A stretch of 64,000 bases of DNA from Thalassovita taeanensis. GTDB taxonomy: Bacteria; Pseudomonadota; Alphaproteobacteria; Rhodobacterales; Rhodobacteraceae. Below, one piece after another: positions 33,783-45,263 of the stretch (position 1 is its first letter; the number at the start of each line of letters is the position of its first letter). Position numbers and translations under genes: made by a program. The notes below the pieces were generated by a model that was not told the origin of the DNA, did not search any database, and saw only the letters and a program-made list of their open reading frames with translations. The stretch is taken from contig NZ_FOEP01000001.1 of NCBI RefSeq assembly GCF_900110775.1, positions 124,001 through 188,000 on the forward strand, given 5' to 3'.

Positions 33783-35753
33783 ATGATTACAGAGCTTGGC
33801 CACTTCGCCCTTATCCTCGCCTTCCTTGTCGCCTGCGTGCAGGCCGTCGTTCCGCTGATCGGGGCGCATAAGCGCTGGCCGGGGTGGATGGCCGTGGCCG
33901 AACCTGCGGCAACAGCGCAGTTTCTGCTGACGGCCTTTTCCTTCGGGGCGCTGACGCATGCGTTTGTGACCTCGGATTTCTCGCTGCGGCTGGTGGTCCT
34001 GAACTCGCATTCGCTTAAGCCGATGCTGTACAAAGTGTCCGGCGTCTGGGGCAACCACGAGGGCTCGATGTTGCTGTGGGTGCTGATCCTGACGCTGTTT
34101 GGCGCAATGGCGGCTTGGTTTGGTGGCAACTTGCCGCCCAGCCTGCGGGCGCGGGTGCTTGCGGTGCAATCGGCGATCTCGGTGGCGTTTTTTGCCTTTA
34201 TCCTGTTCACTTCGAACCCGTTTTTGCGGCTGGCCGTGCCACCGTTTGATGGCGAGGATTTGAACCCGCTGTTGCAGGACCCGGGTTTGGCGTTTCATCC
34301 CCCGTTCCTGTATCTGGGCTATGTCGGGTTGAGCATGGCGTTTTCTTTTGCCGTGGCAGCACTGATCGAGGGGCGGGTCGATGCAGCTTGGGCCCGCTGG
34401 GTGCGGCCTTGGACGCTGGCGGCGTGGGTTTTCCTGACAATCGGAATCGGGCTTGGGTCATGGTGGGCCTATTACGAATTGGGCTGGGGCGGGTTCTGGT
34501 TCTGGGATCCGGTTGAGAATGCCAGCTTCATGCCATGGTTGATCGCGGCGGCACTGCTGCACTCGGCTATCGTGGTCGAGAAACGCGAAGCGCTGAAAAG
34601 CTGGACCATTTTGCTGGCGATCATGGCGTTTGGCTTCAGCCTGATCGGCACATTCATTGTGCGATCCGGGGTGATCACCTCGGTCCACGCCTTTGCCAAT
34701 GACCCCGAGCGCGGCGTGTTCATTCTGATGATTCTGGCGGTGTTCATGGGCGGGGCACTGATCCTTTATGCCGCGCGCGCCAGTGTGATGGAGGCCAAAG
34801 GCGTATTCGGGCTGGTCAGTCGTGAAAGCGCGCTGGTGTTGAACAATATCCTGCTGGCTGTCAGTGCGTTTGTGGTATTCATCGGCACGATCTGGCCGCT
34901 GGTGGCCGAAATTGCCTTTGATCGCAAATTGTCCGTCGGCGCGCCGTTCTTCAATATGGCGTTCACGCCGTTCATGGTTCTGCTGGGACTGGTTCTGCCG
35001 GTGGGCGCGATGATGCCGTGGAAACGTGGGTCGATCGCGCGGACGGCAAAGCCACTGATCCCGGTATTTGTGCTGGCGCTGGCGTTGGCCGGTCTGGCGT
35101 GGGCGATGCAGTCGGGGCGCAGCCTGCTGGGGCCGGTCGGGCTGTTTCTGGGGAGCTGGCTGGTGTTTGGCGCGGCGGTGGATCTTTGGAGCCGCACCGG
35201 GCGCGCAGGGGCGGGGCGGTTGCGCCGTATGACGCGCTTGCCGCGTGCTGATTGGGGCAAGGCCGTGGCGCACGGCGGGCTGGGCATTACCATGCTGGGG
35301 ATCGCCAGCATGATGGCTTGGGAGGCCGAGGATATTCGCGTGGTTCAGCTTGGGGAATCCTACGAGGTTTCGGGCTATACTTTGGTTCTTGATCAGGTAG
35401 CGCAGGTCGAGGGGCCAAATTATTTCGCCACGCGCGGTACGGTTAGCCTGTCGAAAGACGGTCGCCCGATTGCCAAGCTGTTCCCGGAAAAGCGGAATTA
35501 TCCGGTGGCGCGCATGCCCACGACCGAAGCGGCGATTGACGGCAGGTTTCTGCGCGACATCTATGTGGTGATCGGCGATCCGCAGGCGGACGGGGGGTGG
35601 GCAGTACGGACCTACTTCAAGCCGCTGGCCAACTGGATCTGGGGCGGCGCGATTTTGATGGCGCTTGGTGGCGCGCTGAGCCTATCGGACCGGCGCTATC
35701 GCGTGGCGGCAGGGGCGCGCAAAGCCAAGGTTGCGGGGGTTCCTGCGGAATGA
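33783..35753 (+). CDS. ccmF: Cytochrome c-type heme lyase subunit CcmF
   Basis: 656 residues with about 14-15 membrane helices. It forms the heme ligase with CcmH. The WWD domain is GLGSWWAYYELGWGGFWFWD, with nearby NASFMPWL, and conserved histidines occur in YKVSGVWGNHEGSM and FHPPFLYLGY. I start at ATG 33783; the 16 codons upstream (to 33735) look non-coding. Its 3' end overlaps ccmH by 4 bp (ATGA). Confidence 0.96.
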   Translation: MITELGHFALILAFLVACVQAVVPLIGAHKRWPGWMAVAEPAATAQFLLTAFSFGALTHAFVTSDFSLRLVVLNSHSLKPMLYKVSGVWGNHEGSMLLWVLILTLFGAMAAWFGGNLPPSLRARVLAVQSAISVAFFAFILFTSNPFLRLAVPPFDGEDLNPLLQDPGLAFHPPFLYLGYVGLSMAFSFAVAALIEGRVDAAWARWVRPWTLAAWVFLTIGIGLGSWWAYYELGWGGFWFWDPVENASFMPWLIAAALLHSAIVVEKREALKSWTILLAIMAFGFSLIGTFIVRSGVITSVHAFANDPERGVFILMILAVFMGGALILYAARASVMEAKGVFGLVSRESALVLNNILLAVSAFVVFIGTIWPLVAEIAFDRKLSVGAPFFNMAFTPFMVLLGLVLPVGAMMPWKRGSIARTAKPLIPVFVLALALAGLAWAMQSGRSLLGPVGLFLGSWLVFGAAVDLWSRTGRAGAGRLRRMTRLPRADWGKAVAHGGLGITMLGIASMMAWEAEDIRVVQLGESYEVSGYTLVLDQVAQVEGPNYFATRGTVSLSKDGRPIAKLFPEKRNYPVARMPTTEAAIDGRFLRDIYVVIGDPQADGGWAVRTYFKPLANWIWGGAILMALGGALSLSDRRYRVAAGARKAKVAGVPAE

Positions 35754-36202
35754 AGCGCCTATTTTTGATCCTGTGCCTGATCGCCGCGCCTGCATTCGCC
35801 GTGCAGCCAGACGAGGTTTTGTCTGACCCGGCGCTGGAGGCGCGGGCGCGGACGATTTCCAAGGATTTGCGCTGTCTGGTTTGTCGCAACGAGAACATCG
35901 ACGATTCCAATGCCGAACTGGCCCGCGACCTGCGCCTGATGGTGCGCGAGCGCCTTGTGGCGGGGGACAGTGACGAGGCGGTCGTTCGCTATGTCGTTGA
36001 TCGGTACGGCGAATATGTGCTGCTGAGGCCGACCACCGGCGGGGCGAACTGGCTGCTTTGGGCTGCTGGGCCGCTGATGCTGTTGGGCGGGCTGGGGATG
36101 GGGCTGGTGTATCTGCGGAAACGGCAGGCCGCACCGGAGCAGGGCAGTGCTGCGTTGAGCGATGAGGAACAGGCCCGCCTGAATGATATTCTGAAGGAGT
36201 GA
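35750..36202 (+). CDS. ccmH: Cytochrome c maturation thioredoxin-fold protein CcmH
   Basis: 150 residues. A signal peptide (KRLFLILCLIAAPAFA, cleaved about 17-18), then a periplasmic domain with the redox motif LRCLVCRN (Cys42 and Cys45), a membrane helix near 102-122 (WLLWAAGPLMLLGGLGMGLVYL) and a cytosolic tail. It reduces the CXXCH cysteines of apocytochromes for heme ligation. No ccmI or ccmG is in this window; they may be elsewhere. Confidence 0.95.
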   Translation: MKRLFLILCLIAAPAFAVQPDEVLSDPALEARARTISKDLRCLVCRNENIDDSNAELARDLRLMVRERLVAGDSDEAVVRYVVDRYGEYVLLRPTTGGANWLLWAAGPLMLLGGLGMGLVYLRKRQAAPEQGSAALSDEEQARLNDILKE

Positions 36203-36271
36203 CGCGGGGTTTTGGCTTTTCCCTGACCGGCGTGCGGATATGCTGCGCGCAAACGGACAGGGAGGCCATCC

Positions 36272-37048
36272 ATGGATTATCAGACCATTACGCTGGACAT
36301 CAGCGAGTCGATTGCGGTTTTGACGCTGAACCGCGCAGACAAGATGAATGCGCTCAACACCCAAATGCGAGCCGAGATTGCCCATGCTGCGCAAGAGGCC
36401 GGGCGCAACGCCAAGGTTCTGGTTCTGACCGGGGCCGGTGGCGCGTTTTGCTCAGGCCAGGATCTGAGCGACCAGGCAAATTTGGGCAATCTGGATATGG
36501 AGCGCACGCTGCGTGACGAATATCTGCCGATGCTCAAGGCGATCTATGATTGCCCGATCCCGACGATCAGTGCCGTGAACGGCGCGGCGGCCGGTGCAGG
36601 AGCCAATCTGGCGCTGGCGGCGGATGTGGTGATTGCGACGGAAAGCGCCTATTTTCTGCAGGCATTCACCCGAATTGGCCTGATCCCCGACGCGGGCGGC
36701 ACCTATTGGATGACCCGGAATATGGGCTCGGCCAAGGCGATGGGCGCGGCGCTGTTTGCCGACAAGATCAGTGCGCGTCAGGCCGATGACTGGGGGCTGA
36801 TCTGGGAGGCCGTGCCAGATGCCGAGTTTGAAGCGCTCTGGAAGGCGCGGGCGGCACATCTGGCGAAGGGGCCGACGCTGGCCTATGGTCACGTCAAAGA
36901 GGCGATCCGTGGCAGTTGGGACAACACGCTGGAGCAGCAGCTTTCAGTGGAAGGCCACAAGCAGGGCGCTTGCGGGCAAAGCCGTGATTTCCAAGAGGGT
37001 GTTATGGCATTTCTGGAAAAGCGCCCAGCGAAATATCAGGGCCGCTGA
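36272..37048 (+). CDS. Enoyl-CoA hydratase/isomerase family protein, PaaG-like
   Basis: 258 residues of crotonase fold. The CoA-binding AFCSGQDLSDQ, oxyanion loop NGAAAGAGANLALAADVV and IGLIPDAGGTYWMTR resemble PaaG (ring-opening isomerase of phenylacetyl-CoA breakdown); the Asp of PDAGG replaces the Glu of simple hydratases. With the indolepyruvate oxidoreductase in the same window a role in aromatic catabolism is possible but no other paa gene is present. It follows ccmH at 70 bp and is closed by a perfect terminator. Confidence 0.85.
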   Translation: MDYQTITLDISESIAVLTLNRADKMNALNTQMRAEIAHAAQEAGRNAKVLVLTGAGGAFCSGQDLSDQANLGNLDMERTLRDEYLPMLKAIYDCPIPTISAVNGAAAGAGANLALAADVVIATESAYFLQAFTRIGLIPDAGGTYWMTRNMGSAKAMGAALFADKISARQADDWGLIWEAVPDAEFEALWKARAAHLAKGPTLAYGHVKEAIRGSWDNTLEQQLSVEGHKQGACGQSRDFQEGVMAFLEKRPAKYQGR

Positions 37049-37077
37049 GCCGCTGATTGAAGGCTTGCCCACGCATG

Positions 37078-37106
37078 AAAACGGCCGCCCATTGGGCGGC
37101 CGTTTT
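37078..37106. terminator. Bidirectional terminator between the hydratase gene and gltA
   Basis: AAAACGGCCGCCC (37078-37090) pairs perfectly with GGGCGGCCGTTTT (37094-37106) around ATT. Four terminal T on either strand serve both convergent genes. Confidence 0.9.
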
Positions 37107-37126
37107 AAGTTCAAGCTGTTAAAACC

Positions 37127-38422
37127 TTAGCGGTTTTCGACGTCCACATAGTCGCGGGCGGTGGCGCCAAGATACAGCTGACGCGGGCGACCGATTTTCA
37201 TCTGCGGATCTGCAATCATCTCTTTCCACTGCGAGATCCAGCCGACGGTGCGCGACAGCGCAAAGATCGGAGTAAACATCGACGTCGGGAAGCCCATCGC
37301 TTCGAGGATGATGCCCGAATAGAAATCGACATTCGGGAACAGCTTTTTCTCAATGAAATAAGGATCATTGAGGGCCACATGCTCCAGCTCTTTGGCGACT
37401 TGCAGCAGCGGGTTATCTTGCACGCCCAGCAGTTCCAGAACCTCGTCCGCCGAGTTTTTCAGAACTTTGGCGCGCGGGTCGGTGTTCTTGTAAACGCGGT
37501 GACCAAAGCCCATCAGACGGAACGGATCGTTCTTGTCTTTGGCGCGGGCGATGAATTCGGGGATACGATCCACGGTGCCAATTTCGCGCAGCATTTCCAG
37601 ACACGCCTGGTTCGCGCCACCATGGGCAGGGCCCCACAGGCACGCAATACCCGCTGCAATAGAGGCGAACGGGTTGGCACCTGAAGACGACGCCAGACGC
37701 ACGGTCGAGGTCGAGGCATTCTGCTCGTGATCGGCGTGCAGGGTCAGGATGCGGTCCATGGCGCGGGCCAGAATCGGATCAACCTCGTATTTCTCGGCCG
37801 GGACCGAGAAGCACATGTGCAGGAAGTTCGCCGCATAATCCAGATCGTTGCGCGGATAGACGAAGGGTTGTCCGATCGAATACTTATAGGCCATCGCGGC
37901 GATCGTCGGCAGTTTAGCCACCAGACGGATCGAGGCGACCTCGCGCTGCCAGGGGTCATTGACGTCTGCACTGTCGGCATAGAAGGCCGACATGGCGCCG
38001 ACGACACCAACCATCGTGGCCATCGGATGCGCGTCGCGACGGAAGCCGCGGAAGAAGTTGTGCATCTGCTCATGCACCATGGTGTGATGCGTGACGCGGG
38101 TTTCGAAATCTTCCAGCTGGGTCGCGGTCGGCAATTCACCGTAAAGCAGCAGATAGCAGACTTCGAGATAATGCGATTTCGCAGCAAGCTGGTCGATCGG
38201 ATAGCCGCGATGCAGAAGGATGCCTTCGTCACCGTCGATATAGGTGATGGTGCTGTCGCAGGCGGCGGTCGAGGTGAAGCCGGGATCGTAGGTGAACACG
38301 CCTGCCTGACCGTAAAGTTTGCGAATGTCGATCACCTCCGGGCCAGCGGTTGGGGTGAACATCGGCAAATCAAAGGTCTTGCCGTCAAAACTCAGAGTTG
38401 CCGTTTTGGTCGGTTCAGTCAT
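37127..38422 (-). CDS. gltA: Citrate synthase
   Basis: 431 residues from ATG 38422 (AAGGGAACACC upstream), the type II hexameric kind. Visible are the N-terminal [29 protein letters not shown], the catalytic His regions [13 protein letters not shown] and [13 protein letters not shown], and the C-terminal Asp in [13 protein letters not shown] vicinity. It condenses oxaloacetate with acetyl-CoA. gltX lies upstream on the same strand at 90 bp. A frame extension to 38461 adds 13 codons without homology. Confidence 0.97.
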   Translation of the reverse strand: MTEPTKTATLSFDGKTFDLPMFTPTAGPEVIDIRKLYGQAGVFTYDPGFTSTAACDSTITYIDGDEGILLHRGYPIDQLAAKSHYLEVCYLLLYGELPTATQLEDFETRVTHHTMVHEQMHNFFRGFRRDAHPMATMVGVVGAMSAFYADSADVNDPWQREVASIRLVAKLPTIAAMAYKYSIGQPFVYPRNDLDYAANFLHMCFSVPAEKYEVDPILARAMDRILTLHADHEQNASTSTVRLASSSGANPFASIAAGIACLWGPAHGGANQACLEMLREIGTVDRIPEFIARAKDKNDPFRLMGFGHRVYKNTDPRAKVLKNSADEVLELLGVQDNPLLQVAKELEHVALNDPYFIEKKLFPNVDFYSGIILEAMGFPTSMFTPIFALSRTVGWISQWKEMIADPQMKIGRPRQLYLGATARDYVDVENR

Positions 38423-38512
38423 GGTGTTCCCTTCATCACTGGCCTCATGTGCGGACCACATGGGCGTTTGCTATTCCAATTTACCTTGAGGAGAGGTTAA
38501 TTCATTCACCCC

Positions 38513-39913
38513 TCAGGCAGCTGCGTCGGTCAACCGGGCCAGCGTTTCGGCCTGCCCAAGGACCAGCATCATGTCAAAAACGCTGGGTGTCACACTACGC
38601 CCCGCAAGAGCGGCCCTCAAGGGGCCTGCCAGCTTGCCGAACTTGATGCCCTGCGTTTCTGCGAAACGGTTGGTGACGGCTTCCAGATCGTCACGCGTCC
38701 AGCTAGCATTTTGCAGCTGCGGCGTCAATTGCTTCAGTATACCACGGGATACATTGTCGAGTTGAGCCGCAGCTTTGTCATCTGGTACGATTGGGCGGTC
38801 AGACATGATAAATGCAGCTTTTTCAACGAGTTCTGGGAAGGTCTTCGCGCGTTCTTTGAGGCAGTACATCGCGGACTGTATCAACGTGGCCCGCGCCGGG
38901 CTTAGGTCTGGCTGGTTCGTGATCCGTAAAAATGCCTGTAGCTCATGCAGCAGTGCAGCATCATCCGATGCGGCGATATGCTGACCACAGAGATTCTCGA
39001 GCTTCTTGAAGTCGAACCGCGCCGCAGATTTTCCGATTCCGCCGAAATCAAACCATTCTTTTGCCTGCGCATCGGTGAAAAATTCGTCATCTCCGTGGCT
39101 CCAGCCCAGACGCGCAAGGTAATTGCGCATTCCGGCAGCGGGATAGCCCATGGCCTGATATTCTTCGACCCCCAAAGCGCCGTGGCGTTTGGACAGTTTC
39201 TTGCCGTCGGGGCCATGGATCAGCGGAATATGCGCCCAGACCGGGACGTTCCAGCCCATCGCATCATAGATCATCATCTGGCGCGCGGCATTGTTCAGGT
39301 GATCATCCCCCCGGATCACATGGGTCACACCCATGTCGTGGTCATCGACGACAACGGCCAGCATGTACACAGGAGTGCCGTCCGAACGTAACAGAACCAT
39401 GTCATCAAGCTGATCGTTGCGGATGGTCACGTCGCCCTGAACCTGATCGCGGATCACGGTTGCGCCGTCCTGCGGGGCCTTGATCCGCACGACAAACGGC
39501 GCGTCGGGATGGCTGGCGGAATCCGCGTCCCGCCAAGGGCTGCGGTACAGGGTCGAGCGCCCCTCGGCGCGCGCGGCATCGCGGAAGGTGGTGATCTCGT
39601 CTTGGGTGGCAAAGCACTTATAGGCTTTGCCTTCGGCCAGAAGGTGATGCGCAACCTCGGCATGACGGTCCGCGCTGTCAAACTGGCTGACCACATCGCC
39701 GTCGTGGTCCAGTCCCAGCCAATCGAGCCCTTTCAGGATCGCGGCTGTTGCCTCGGGAGTGGAGCGTTCGCGGTCCGTGTCCTCGATCCGCAGCAGGAAT
39801 TTTCCCCCCCGACCACGGGCATAGAGCCAATTGAACAATGCGGTGCGCGCACCACCGATATGCAGATAGCCCGTGGGCGAGGGCGCGAAACGGGTGACGA
39901 TTTGCGAGGACAT
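38513..39913 (-). CDS. gltX: Glutamyl-tRNA synthetase
   Basis: 466 residues. The class I motifs are [19 protein letters not shown] and [11 protein letters not shown]. It charges tRNA-Glu, and in organisms lacking GlnRS it also mischarges tRNA-Gln; which applies here is not shown. The C-terminal anticodon-binding part includes [19 protein letters not shown]. It is divergent from comEC (64 bp between starts) and ahead of gltA. Confidence 0.97.
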   Translation of the reverse strand: MSSQIVTRFAPSPTGYLHIGGARTALFNWLYARGRGGKFLLRIEDTDRERSTPEATAAILKGLDWLGLDHDGDVVSQFDSADRHAEVAHHLLAEGKAYKCFATQDEITTFRDAARAEGRSTLYRSPWRDADSASHPDAPFVVRIKAPQDGATVIRDQVQGDVTIRNDQLDDMVLLRSDGTPVYMLAVVVDDHDMGVTHVIRGDDHLNNAARQMMIYDAMGWNVPVWAHIPLIHGPDGKKLSKRHGALGVEEYQAMGYPAAGMRNYLARLGWSHGDDEFFTDAQAKEWFDFGGIGKSAARFDFKKLENLCGQHIAASDDAALLHELQAFLRITNQPDLSPARATLIQSAMYCLKERAKTFPELVEKAAFIMSDRPIVPDDKAAAQLDNVSRGILKQLTPQLQNASWTRDDLEAVTNRFAETQGIKFGKLAGPLRAALAGRSVTPSVFDMMLVLGQAETLARLTDAAA

Positions 39914-39977
39914 GAGAGACTTAACCTTTCGGTAACCATGTGGGGGTTAGCGTTGCCGCCTGTCTATCGACCCGCCG

Positions 39978-42035
39978 ATGCGAGGACAAGAGTTGCAACT
40001 GTTCACCCTGATCGGAGCGGCCCTTGTTGGCCAGCGCGGCCATCTTTTTCACTGGGTGCCGGTTTGTCTGTCGATCGGAATCGGGGGGTATTTCGCGCTG
40101 CTGAGCGAGCCGGGTTGGCCGATTTATGGCGGATTGGCAGTTGCAGTTACGGTTTTGTCGGGGCTGGCCTGGCACGCACGGCCCGAGGTGGCGCCGCTGA
40201 TCTGGGCCGTGATGCTGATTGCGGCGGGCGTCGCGCTGGCGGGCGCCCGGGCGCATGCGGTGGCGGAGCCGGTTCTGGGTTGGCGATACTATGGCCCGGT
40301 CGAGGGGCGCGTGGTCGGGATCGATCGTTCGGGCAGTGATGCGCTCAGGTTGACGCTGGACAGGGTGGTTCTGCGTGACACTGATCCAGCCCGTACGCCC
40401 GCGCGCGTGCGGGTGTCGCTGCACGGTGACCGGGCTTGGCATGACCCTGCGCCGGGGCAGGTAGTGATCCTGACCGCGCACCTGTCGCCGCCCTCTGGCC
40501 CGGTTGAACCCGGTGGGTTCGATTTCCGCCGCCACGCCTGGTTTCAAGGCGTGGGTGCCGTGGGCTACAGTCGCACGCCGGTGCTGTTGCTGGAACCAAA
40601 CCAAGGGGGCATGCCGGTTTTTGCGGCCCGTATGGTCCTGTCAGATAAGGTTCAGCGTGCCTTGCCGGATGAAGTCGGCGCATTTGCTGCCGCGATCATG
40701 ACCGGGGATCGCTCAGGAATGGGGCAGGACACGCTGGAGGCGCTGCGCGCCTCGAATCTGGCGCATCTTCTGGCGATCTCCGGGCTGCATATGGGGCTGC
40801 TGGCCGGGTTCGTTTTTGCTGCGTTCCGACTGGGGTTTGCGGCGGCGCCGGTTGTCGGACTGCGCTTACCGGCCAAGAAGTTGTCTGCGGGCATCGCACT
40901 GTCCGTTGCGGCGGGGTATCTGCTGCTGTCAGGCGGCAATATCGCGACCGAGCGCGCCTTTGTGATGGTGGCCGTCATGCTGATCGCTGTGATGTTCGAC
41001 CGGCGGGCGTTGTCTCTGCGGGCGGTCGCTGTCGCGGCATTGATCGTGCTGGTTTGGCGCCCCGAGGCTTTGCTTGGCCCCGGTTTTCAGATGTCGTTCG
41101 CAGCCACGACCGCCTTGGTCGCGGTGTTCGGCGTGATCCGCGATCAAGGGTGGACGCTGGGGCCGCGCTGGTTGCGCCCCGTGATGGCGGTTGTGATCTC
41201 TTCTGCGGTGGCGGGCGCTGCGACAGGCCCGGTGGGGGCCGCACATTTCAATCAGCTATCGCATTTTGGCCTGCCTGCGAATCTGTTGTCGGTGCCGTTG
41301 ATGGGGGTGTTGGTGATGCCATCGGCTGTTGTGGCGGCCTTGCTGATGCCATTTGGCGCCGAAGGCCCGGCCCTGTGGATCATGGGGCTTGGGTTGCGCT
41401 GGATCTTGGGCGTGGCGCATTGGGTGGCGGGGCTGGACGGCGCGTTGGGGCAGGTGGTCAGCCCACCTTGGGCGGTCTTGCCGACGATGGCGTTTGGCGC
41501 GCTGGTGGTGATCTTGTGGCAGGGGCGCGCGCGGTGGACCGGCTTGGGGGCCTGTTTTCTGGCGGCAGGACTGTGGGTGCGGGCGGACCGCCCTTTGGTT
41601 CTGATCGACGCAACCGGCAACCTTGTCGGAGTGATGACGGATCAGGGGCGTGCGCTCAGCAAGCCGCGCGGTGCAGGCTTTGCGGCACGGAACTGGTTGG
41701 AAAACGATGGTGACGGAGCGGATCAGGCCGAGGCAGCAGTGCGCTGGCCTGAGACGGTGCGCGTGAATGGGCTGACCTTGCGGGCGCTGTCCGGCAAACG
41801 CGCGGCGACAAACGCCACATGTCTGCAAGGCGAGTGGCTGATCAGCAATGTGGTTTTACCGGAAAACCTGCCGTGCCGGGTCACTGACCCACATATCCTG
41901 TCACAAATCGGCGCGCTGGCGGTGTATTCCGGCGATCCATCGCGGATCATTTCGGTTCGGGACCTCACGGGCGTGCGGCTTTGGAGTGTTGGGCCGAAGC
42001 CGCGCAAACAGGCGGCATCGGCGCCCGCTCAGTAG
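39978..42035 (+). CDS. ComEC/Rec2 family DNA-uptake channel protein
   Basis: 685 residues. An N-terminal OB-like domain (about 105-200, [20 protein letters not shown]) is followed by the Competence domain with [21 protein letters not shown] near 265-285 and about eight membrane helices. In naturally competent bacteria ComEC passes single-stranded DNA into the cytoplasm. In R. capsulatus, recipients of gene transfer agent DNA use ComEC, which is relevant as a GTA-type lysis pair is nearby. The C-terminal lactamase-like part is short. It overlaps the convergent lexA end by 7 bp. Confidence 0.9.
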   Translation: MRGQELQLFTLIGAALVGQRGHLFHWVPVCLSIGIGGYFALLSEPGWPIYGGLAVAVTVLSGLAWHARPEVAPLIWAVMLIAAGVALAGARAHAVAEPVLGWRYYGPVEGRVVGIDRSGSDALRLTLDRVVLRDTDPARTPARVRVSLHGDRAWHDPAPGQVVILTAHLSPPSGPVEPGGFDFRRHAWFQGVGAVGYSRTPVLLLEPNQGGMPVFAARMVLSDKVQRALPDEVGAFAAAIMTGDRSGMGQDTLEALRASNLAHLLAISGLHMGLLAGFVFAAFRLGFAAAPVVGLRLPAKKLSAGIALSVAAGYLLLSGGNIATERAFVMVAVMLIAVMFDRRALSLRAVAVAALIVLVWRPEALLGPGFQMSFAATTALVAVFGVIRDQGWTLGPRWLRPVMAVVISSAVAGAATGPVGAAHFNQLSHFGLPANLLSVPLMGVLVMPSAVVAALLMPFGAEGPALWIMGLGLRWILGVAHWVAGLDGALGQVVSPPWAVLPTMAFGALVVILWQGRARWTGLGACFLAAGLWVRADRPLVLIDATGNLVGVMTDQGRALSKPRGAGFAARNWLENDGDGADQAEAAVRWPETVRVNGLTLRALSGKRAATNATCLQGEWLISNVVLPENLPCRVTDPHILSQIGALAVYSGDPSRIISVRDLTGVRLWSVGPKPRKQAASAPAQ

Positions 42036-42721
42036 CTGCGGATCAACCCGACAAGACGGCCCTGCACCTTGACCATATCCTCGGGGAACACTCGCGTTTC
42101 ATAGGCGGGATTGGCGGCCTCAAGCGCGATCGCGTTGCCGCGGCGCGAAAACCGCTTCAGCGTGGCCTCGTGATCTTCGACCAGCGCCACGACGATATCG
42201 CCGTTACTGGCCACCGATGTTTCGCGGATAATTACCACATCGCCATCGTTGATCCCGGCCTCGATCATCGAATCGCCTTTTACTTCAAGCGCGTAGTGTT
42301 CGCCCTGACCGGACAGCATCGAACCTGGCACGGCCACGGTTGTGGCCGCATGTGAAATCGCCTCGATCGGGACACCGGCGGCGATACGGCCCACCAGCGG
42401 CAATTCCATCGCGTGCACCGTGCTGACCGGCATGGCAGCGCGCGGTGATGCAGTCGGGCGATCACCGTCGATCACACGCGGGGTGAAGCTTGCTTCGCCG
42501 CCCAAGGCTTCGGGGAGTTTGACAATTTCGATGGCGCGGGCACGGTGTGCCAGACGGCGGATAAACCCGCGTTCTTCCAGCGCTGTGATCAGCCGGTGAA
42601 TGCCCGATTTCGAGCGCAGATCCAGCGCCTCTTTCATCTCGTCAAAGGATGGGGGAACACCATCACGTTGCACCCGTTTATGGATGAATTCCAACAGATC
42701 GAGCTGTTTTTTGGTCAGCAT
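42029..42721 (-). CDS. lexA: LexA repressor
   Basis: 230 residues from ATG 42721; GGAGGGAG is 6 nt upstream, better spaced than for the ATG two codons earlier (42727). The N-terminal winged helix [17 protein letters not shown] binds SOS boxes; self-cleavage occurs at Ala115-Gly116 (IAAGVP), by Ser151 (KGDSMIEAG) and Lys189 (ATLKRFSR). A GTTC-N7-GTTC box at 42755 shows autoregulation. It is last in trpGDC-moaC-moeA-lexA, but the box suggests a separate promoter. The tail overlaps comEC convergently. Confidence 0.96.
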   Translation of the reverse strand: MLTKKQLDLLEFIHKRVQRDGVPPSFDEMKEALDLRSKSGIHRLITALEERGFIRRLAHRARAIEIVKLPEALGGEASFTPRVIDGDRPTASPRAAMPVSTVHAMELPLVGRIAAGVPIEAISHAATTVAVPGSMLSGQGEHYALEVKGDSMIEAGINDGDVVIIRETSVASNGDIVVALVEDHEATLKRFSRRGNAIALEAANPAYETRVFPEDMVKVQGRLVGLIRSY

Positions 42722-42754
42722 GAACATCTCCCTCCGGTGTGACGGTTTGGATTT

Positions 42755-42769
42755 GTTCTAGTCATGTTC
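42755..42769. promoter_or_regulatory. LexA (SOS) box upstream of lexA
   Basis: GTTC-TAGTCAT-GTTC, the alphaproteobacterial SOS consensus GTTC-N7-GTTC, sits between the moeA stop and the lexA start, 34-48 bp before the ATG at 42721. Confidence 0.88.
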
Positions 42770-42802
42770 CTGTTTTGTGTCAAGCGGCTGGTCGCTTGCG
42801 CC

Positions 42803-43975
42803 TCAGAGCGGGATATAGTCGACCTGATCGCCCGTCGCGCGCGGCCCATCGCCCACAGGGCGCAACAGCAGCGCGTTGGCCTCGCTCAGGATGGTCAAAA
42901 GCGAGCTGTCCTGCCGATCAAACAGCGTTAGTTGCCCGTCGGCGACGCGGGCGCGCATGTAATGCTCGCGCGGGCCATTCGCCGCCACATCCGTTGTCAA
43001 CCGAGCCTGCCGTGTTGCGCGCCGCCCGGCGGGCAAGCCCAGCATTGCGTGAACCACCGGCAGCACAAACAGATGGCCGCACACCATGGCCGACACCGGG
43101 TTCCCTGGCAGGCCGATCATCGCGGCCTTGCCCATGCGCCCGGCCATCAGCGGTTTTCCGGGGCGCATGGCAACTTTGTAAAACGCCTGCTCCATGCCCA
43201 ATTCAGCAGCAACTGGACCGACCAGATCGTGATCGCCCACGGATGCGCCGCCAATGGTGATCACCAGATCAGCGCCCTCGGCAAGCTCAAAGGCCATTGC
43301 CAGTGAGGCTTCATTGTCACGTGCGATCGGCAGGATACGGGCGTGCGCACCCGCCTGATCCAAAAGCGCCTTAAGCCCGAAGGTGTTCGACGCGATGATC
43401 TGATCGGGGCCGGGGGTGTCGCCCGGCATAACCAACTCGTTCCCGGTCGAGATCAGCGCCACATCGGGCCTGCGCCGGACCGGCACCTGCGCGATGTTCA
43501 TTGCCGCCAGAAGCGCCACGTCGGCCGGGGTCAGACGGCGCGGGGCGGCGATGGGCTGACCGATGACAAAATCAGCCCCGGCGGGGCGGATGTTGGCATT
43601 ATCGCCCGGATCAGAGGTGATCGTGATGGTCGAGCCGAAGCGGTCGCAATCTTCTTGCAAAAGGACGAAATCAACGCCGTCCGGCACCGGCGCACCGGTG
43701 AAAATACGCACGGCCTCGCCTGCGCGCACATCCCCGTCAAAACCTAGTCCGGCAGCGGATTCTCCGATGACTTTGAACTTGGCGTCCAGCGCAACCTCAT
43801 CGGCGCGCACGCCGTAGCCATCCATCGCCGAGGCGGCAAAGGGCGGTTGATTGCGGGTGGCCTGCACCTCGTGCGCCAGAACCCGGCCTGCGGCCTCGGT
43901 CAGCGGAATCAGCTCTTCCGGCAGGGTCGAAACCAGTGAGAAAAGATGCGAAAGCGCTTCGTCAACCGTGATCAT
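42803..43975 (-). CDS. moeA: Molybdopterin molybdenumtransferase
   Basis: 390 residues. It inserts molybdate into adenylylated molybdopterin. The N-terminal [37 protein letters not shown] and [13 protein letters not shown] are typical, then [21 protein letters not shown] and [14 protein letters not shown] in the MogA-like domain, [11 protein letters not shown] near the C-terminus. It overlaps moaC by 4 bp, forming a translationally coupled molybdenum-cofactor pair. Confidence 0.96.
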   Translation of the reverse strand: MITVDEALSHLFSLVSTLPEELIPLTEAAGRVLAHEVQATRNQPPFAASAMDGYGVRADEVALDAKFKVIGESAAGLGFDGDVRAGEAVRIFTGAPVPDGVDFVLLQEDCDRFGSTITITSDPGDNANIRPAGADFVIGQPIAAPRRLTPADVALLAAMNIAQVPVRRRPDVALISTGNELVMPGDTPGPDQIIASNTFGLKALLDQAGAHARILPIARDNEASLAMAFELAEGADLVITIGGASVGDHDLVGPVAAELGMEQAFYKVAMRPGKPLMAGRMGKAAMIGLPGNPVSAMVCGHLFVLPVVHAMLGLPAGRRATRQARLTTDVAANGPREHYMRARVADGQLTLFDRQDSSLLTILSEANALLLRPVGDGPRATGDQVDYIPL

Positions 43976-44448
43976 TTCGCCTCGTACCGCCCTGATTTTC
44001 CGCCATCTTTCAGGACCACGCGAATGCCGCCGATCTCCATTGCTTTGTCCACGGCCTTGGACATGTCATAGACAGTCAGCGCGGTGATGCTGACTGCGGT
44101 CAGCGCCTCCATCTCGACCCCGGTCTGGCCGGTGGTCTTGACCGTTGCTTCGATCTGCACGCCGGGAAGGTCGGGGTCCAACGTCAGATCCACCGCCACT
44201 TTGGTGACCGGCAGCGGGTGACAGAGTGGGATCAGATCGGGGGTTTTCTTGGCACCCATAATCCCGGCCAGACGCGCGACGCCCAGAACATCCCCCTTCT
44301 TGGCGCGGCCTTCTGAAATAATATCAAAGGTTTCGCGTGCCATCTTGATCCACCCCGCAGCCGTAGCCACCCGCGACGTCACGGCCTTGTCCGAGACATC
44401 GACCATATGCGCGTCACCCTTGGCGTCGAAATGTGTCAGCCCGCTCAT
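43972..44448 (-). CDS. moaC: Cyclic pyranopterin monophosphate synthase
   Basis: 158 residues, complete. Together with MoaA it turns GTP into cyclic pyranopterin monophosphate. Motifs are [35 protein letters not shown] (conserved Cys-His) and [21 protein letters not shown]. The start is 2 nt after the trpC stop, so moaC is read in the trp transcript. Confidence 0.97.
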   Translation of the reverse strand: MSGLTHFDAKGDAHMVDVSDKAVTSRVATAAGWIKMARETFDIISEGRAKKGDVLGVARLAGIMGAKKTPDLIPLCHPLPVTKVAVDLTLDPDLPGVQIEATVKTTGQTGVEMEALTAVSITALTVYDMSKAVDKAMEIGGIRVVLKDGGKSGRYEAK

Positions 44449-44450
44449 AC

Positions 44451-45263
44451 TTACATCCCGTGCGCGGTCAAAGGGTTGGCCAGCAGCGTTTTCGTCGCGG
44501 TGGTCACATCCTCCTGACGCATCAGGCTTTCGCCGATCAGGAAACAGCGCGCGCCGTATCGGGCCAGATCTGCCAGATCCTCGGGCGTACTCAGCCCGCT
44601 TTCGGAAACCAGAAGGCGATCGCCCGGCGCGTATTTCGAAAGCTTATGGGTGGTGTCGAGCGTAGTTTCAAAGGTTTTCAGATTGCGGTTATTGATACCG
44701 ATCAACCGCGACTTCAGCAGTGCGGCACGGCTCATCTCTTCGGCGTCGTGCACTTCTATCAACGCATCCATGCCCCAACGGGTCGCGGCCTCTTCCAACT
44801 CGGCTGCCTGCGCGTCGCTGACCGATGCCATGATGATCAAGATGCAATCGGCACCAAGTGCTCGGGCCTCTGCCACCTGATAGGTGTCGTACATGAAATC
44901 CTTGCGCAGCACCGGCAGCGAACAGGCGGCGCGGGCCTGCACCAGATACTCTTTGGCGCCTTGAAAGCTAGGGGTATCTGTCAGTACCGACAAGCAGGTT
45001 GCCCCACCGGCCTCATAGGCTTTGGCAAGGGTCGCCGGGTCGAAATCGGCACGAATCAACCCCTTGGACGGGCTGGCCTTTTTGATCTCGGCAATCAGGC
45101 CATATCCGATGCGGCTCGCCTCGAACAAAGCGTCGGCAAAGGGGCGCACGGGCGGCGCGGCGTGGGCCTCAGCCTCGACCGTTTCCAGCGGTTTGGCGGC
45201 CTTGTCGGCCGCGATTTCCTCAAGCTTATAGGCCTTGATCTTGTCCAGAACGGTGCCGGTCAT
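44451..45263 (-). CDS. trpC: Indole-3-glycerol phosphate synthase
   Basis: 270 residues, a TIM barrel. It closes the indole ring from CdRP. Visible are the N-terminal [58 protein letters not shown] with the catalytic Lys, [10 protein letters not shown], and [11 protein letters not shown]. No PRAI (TrpF) domain is fused. It overlaps trpD by 4 bp. Confidence 0.97.
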   Translation of the reverse strand: MTGTVLDKIKAYKLEEIAADKAAKPLETVEAEAHAAPPVRPFADALFEASRIGYGLIAEIKKASPSKGLIRADFDPATLAKAYEAGGATCLSVLTDTPSFQGAKEYLVQARAACSLPVLRKDFMYDTYQVAEARALGADCILIIMASVSDAQAAELEEAATRWGMDALIEVHDAEEMSRAALLKSRLIGINNRNLKTFETTLDTTHKLSKYAPGDRLLVSESGLSTPEDLADLARYGARCFLIGESLMRQEDVTTATKTLLANPLTAHGM

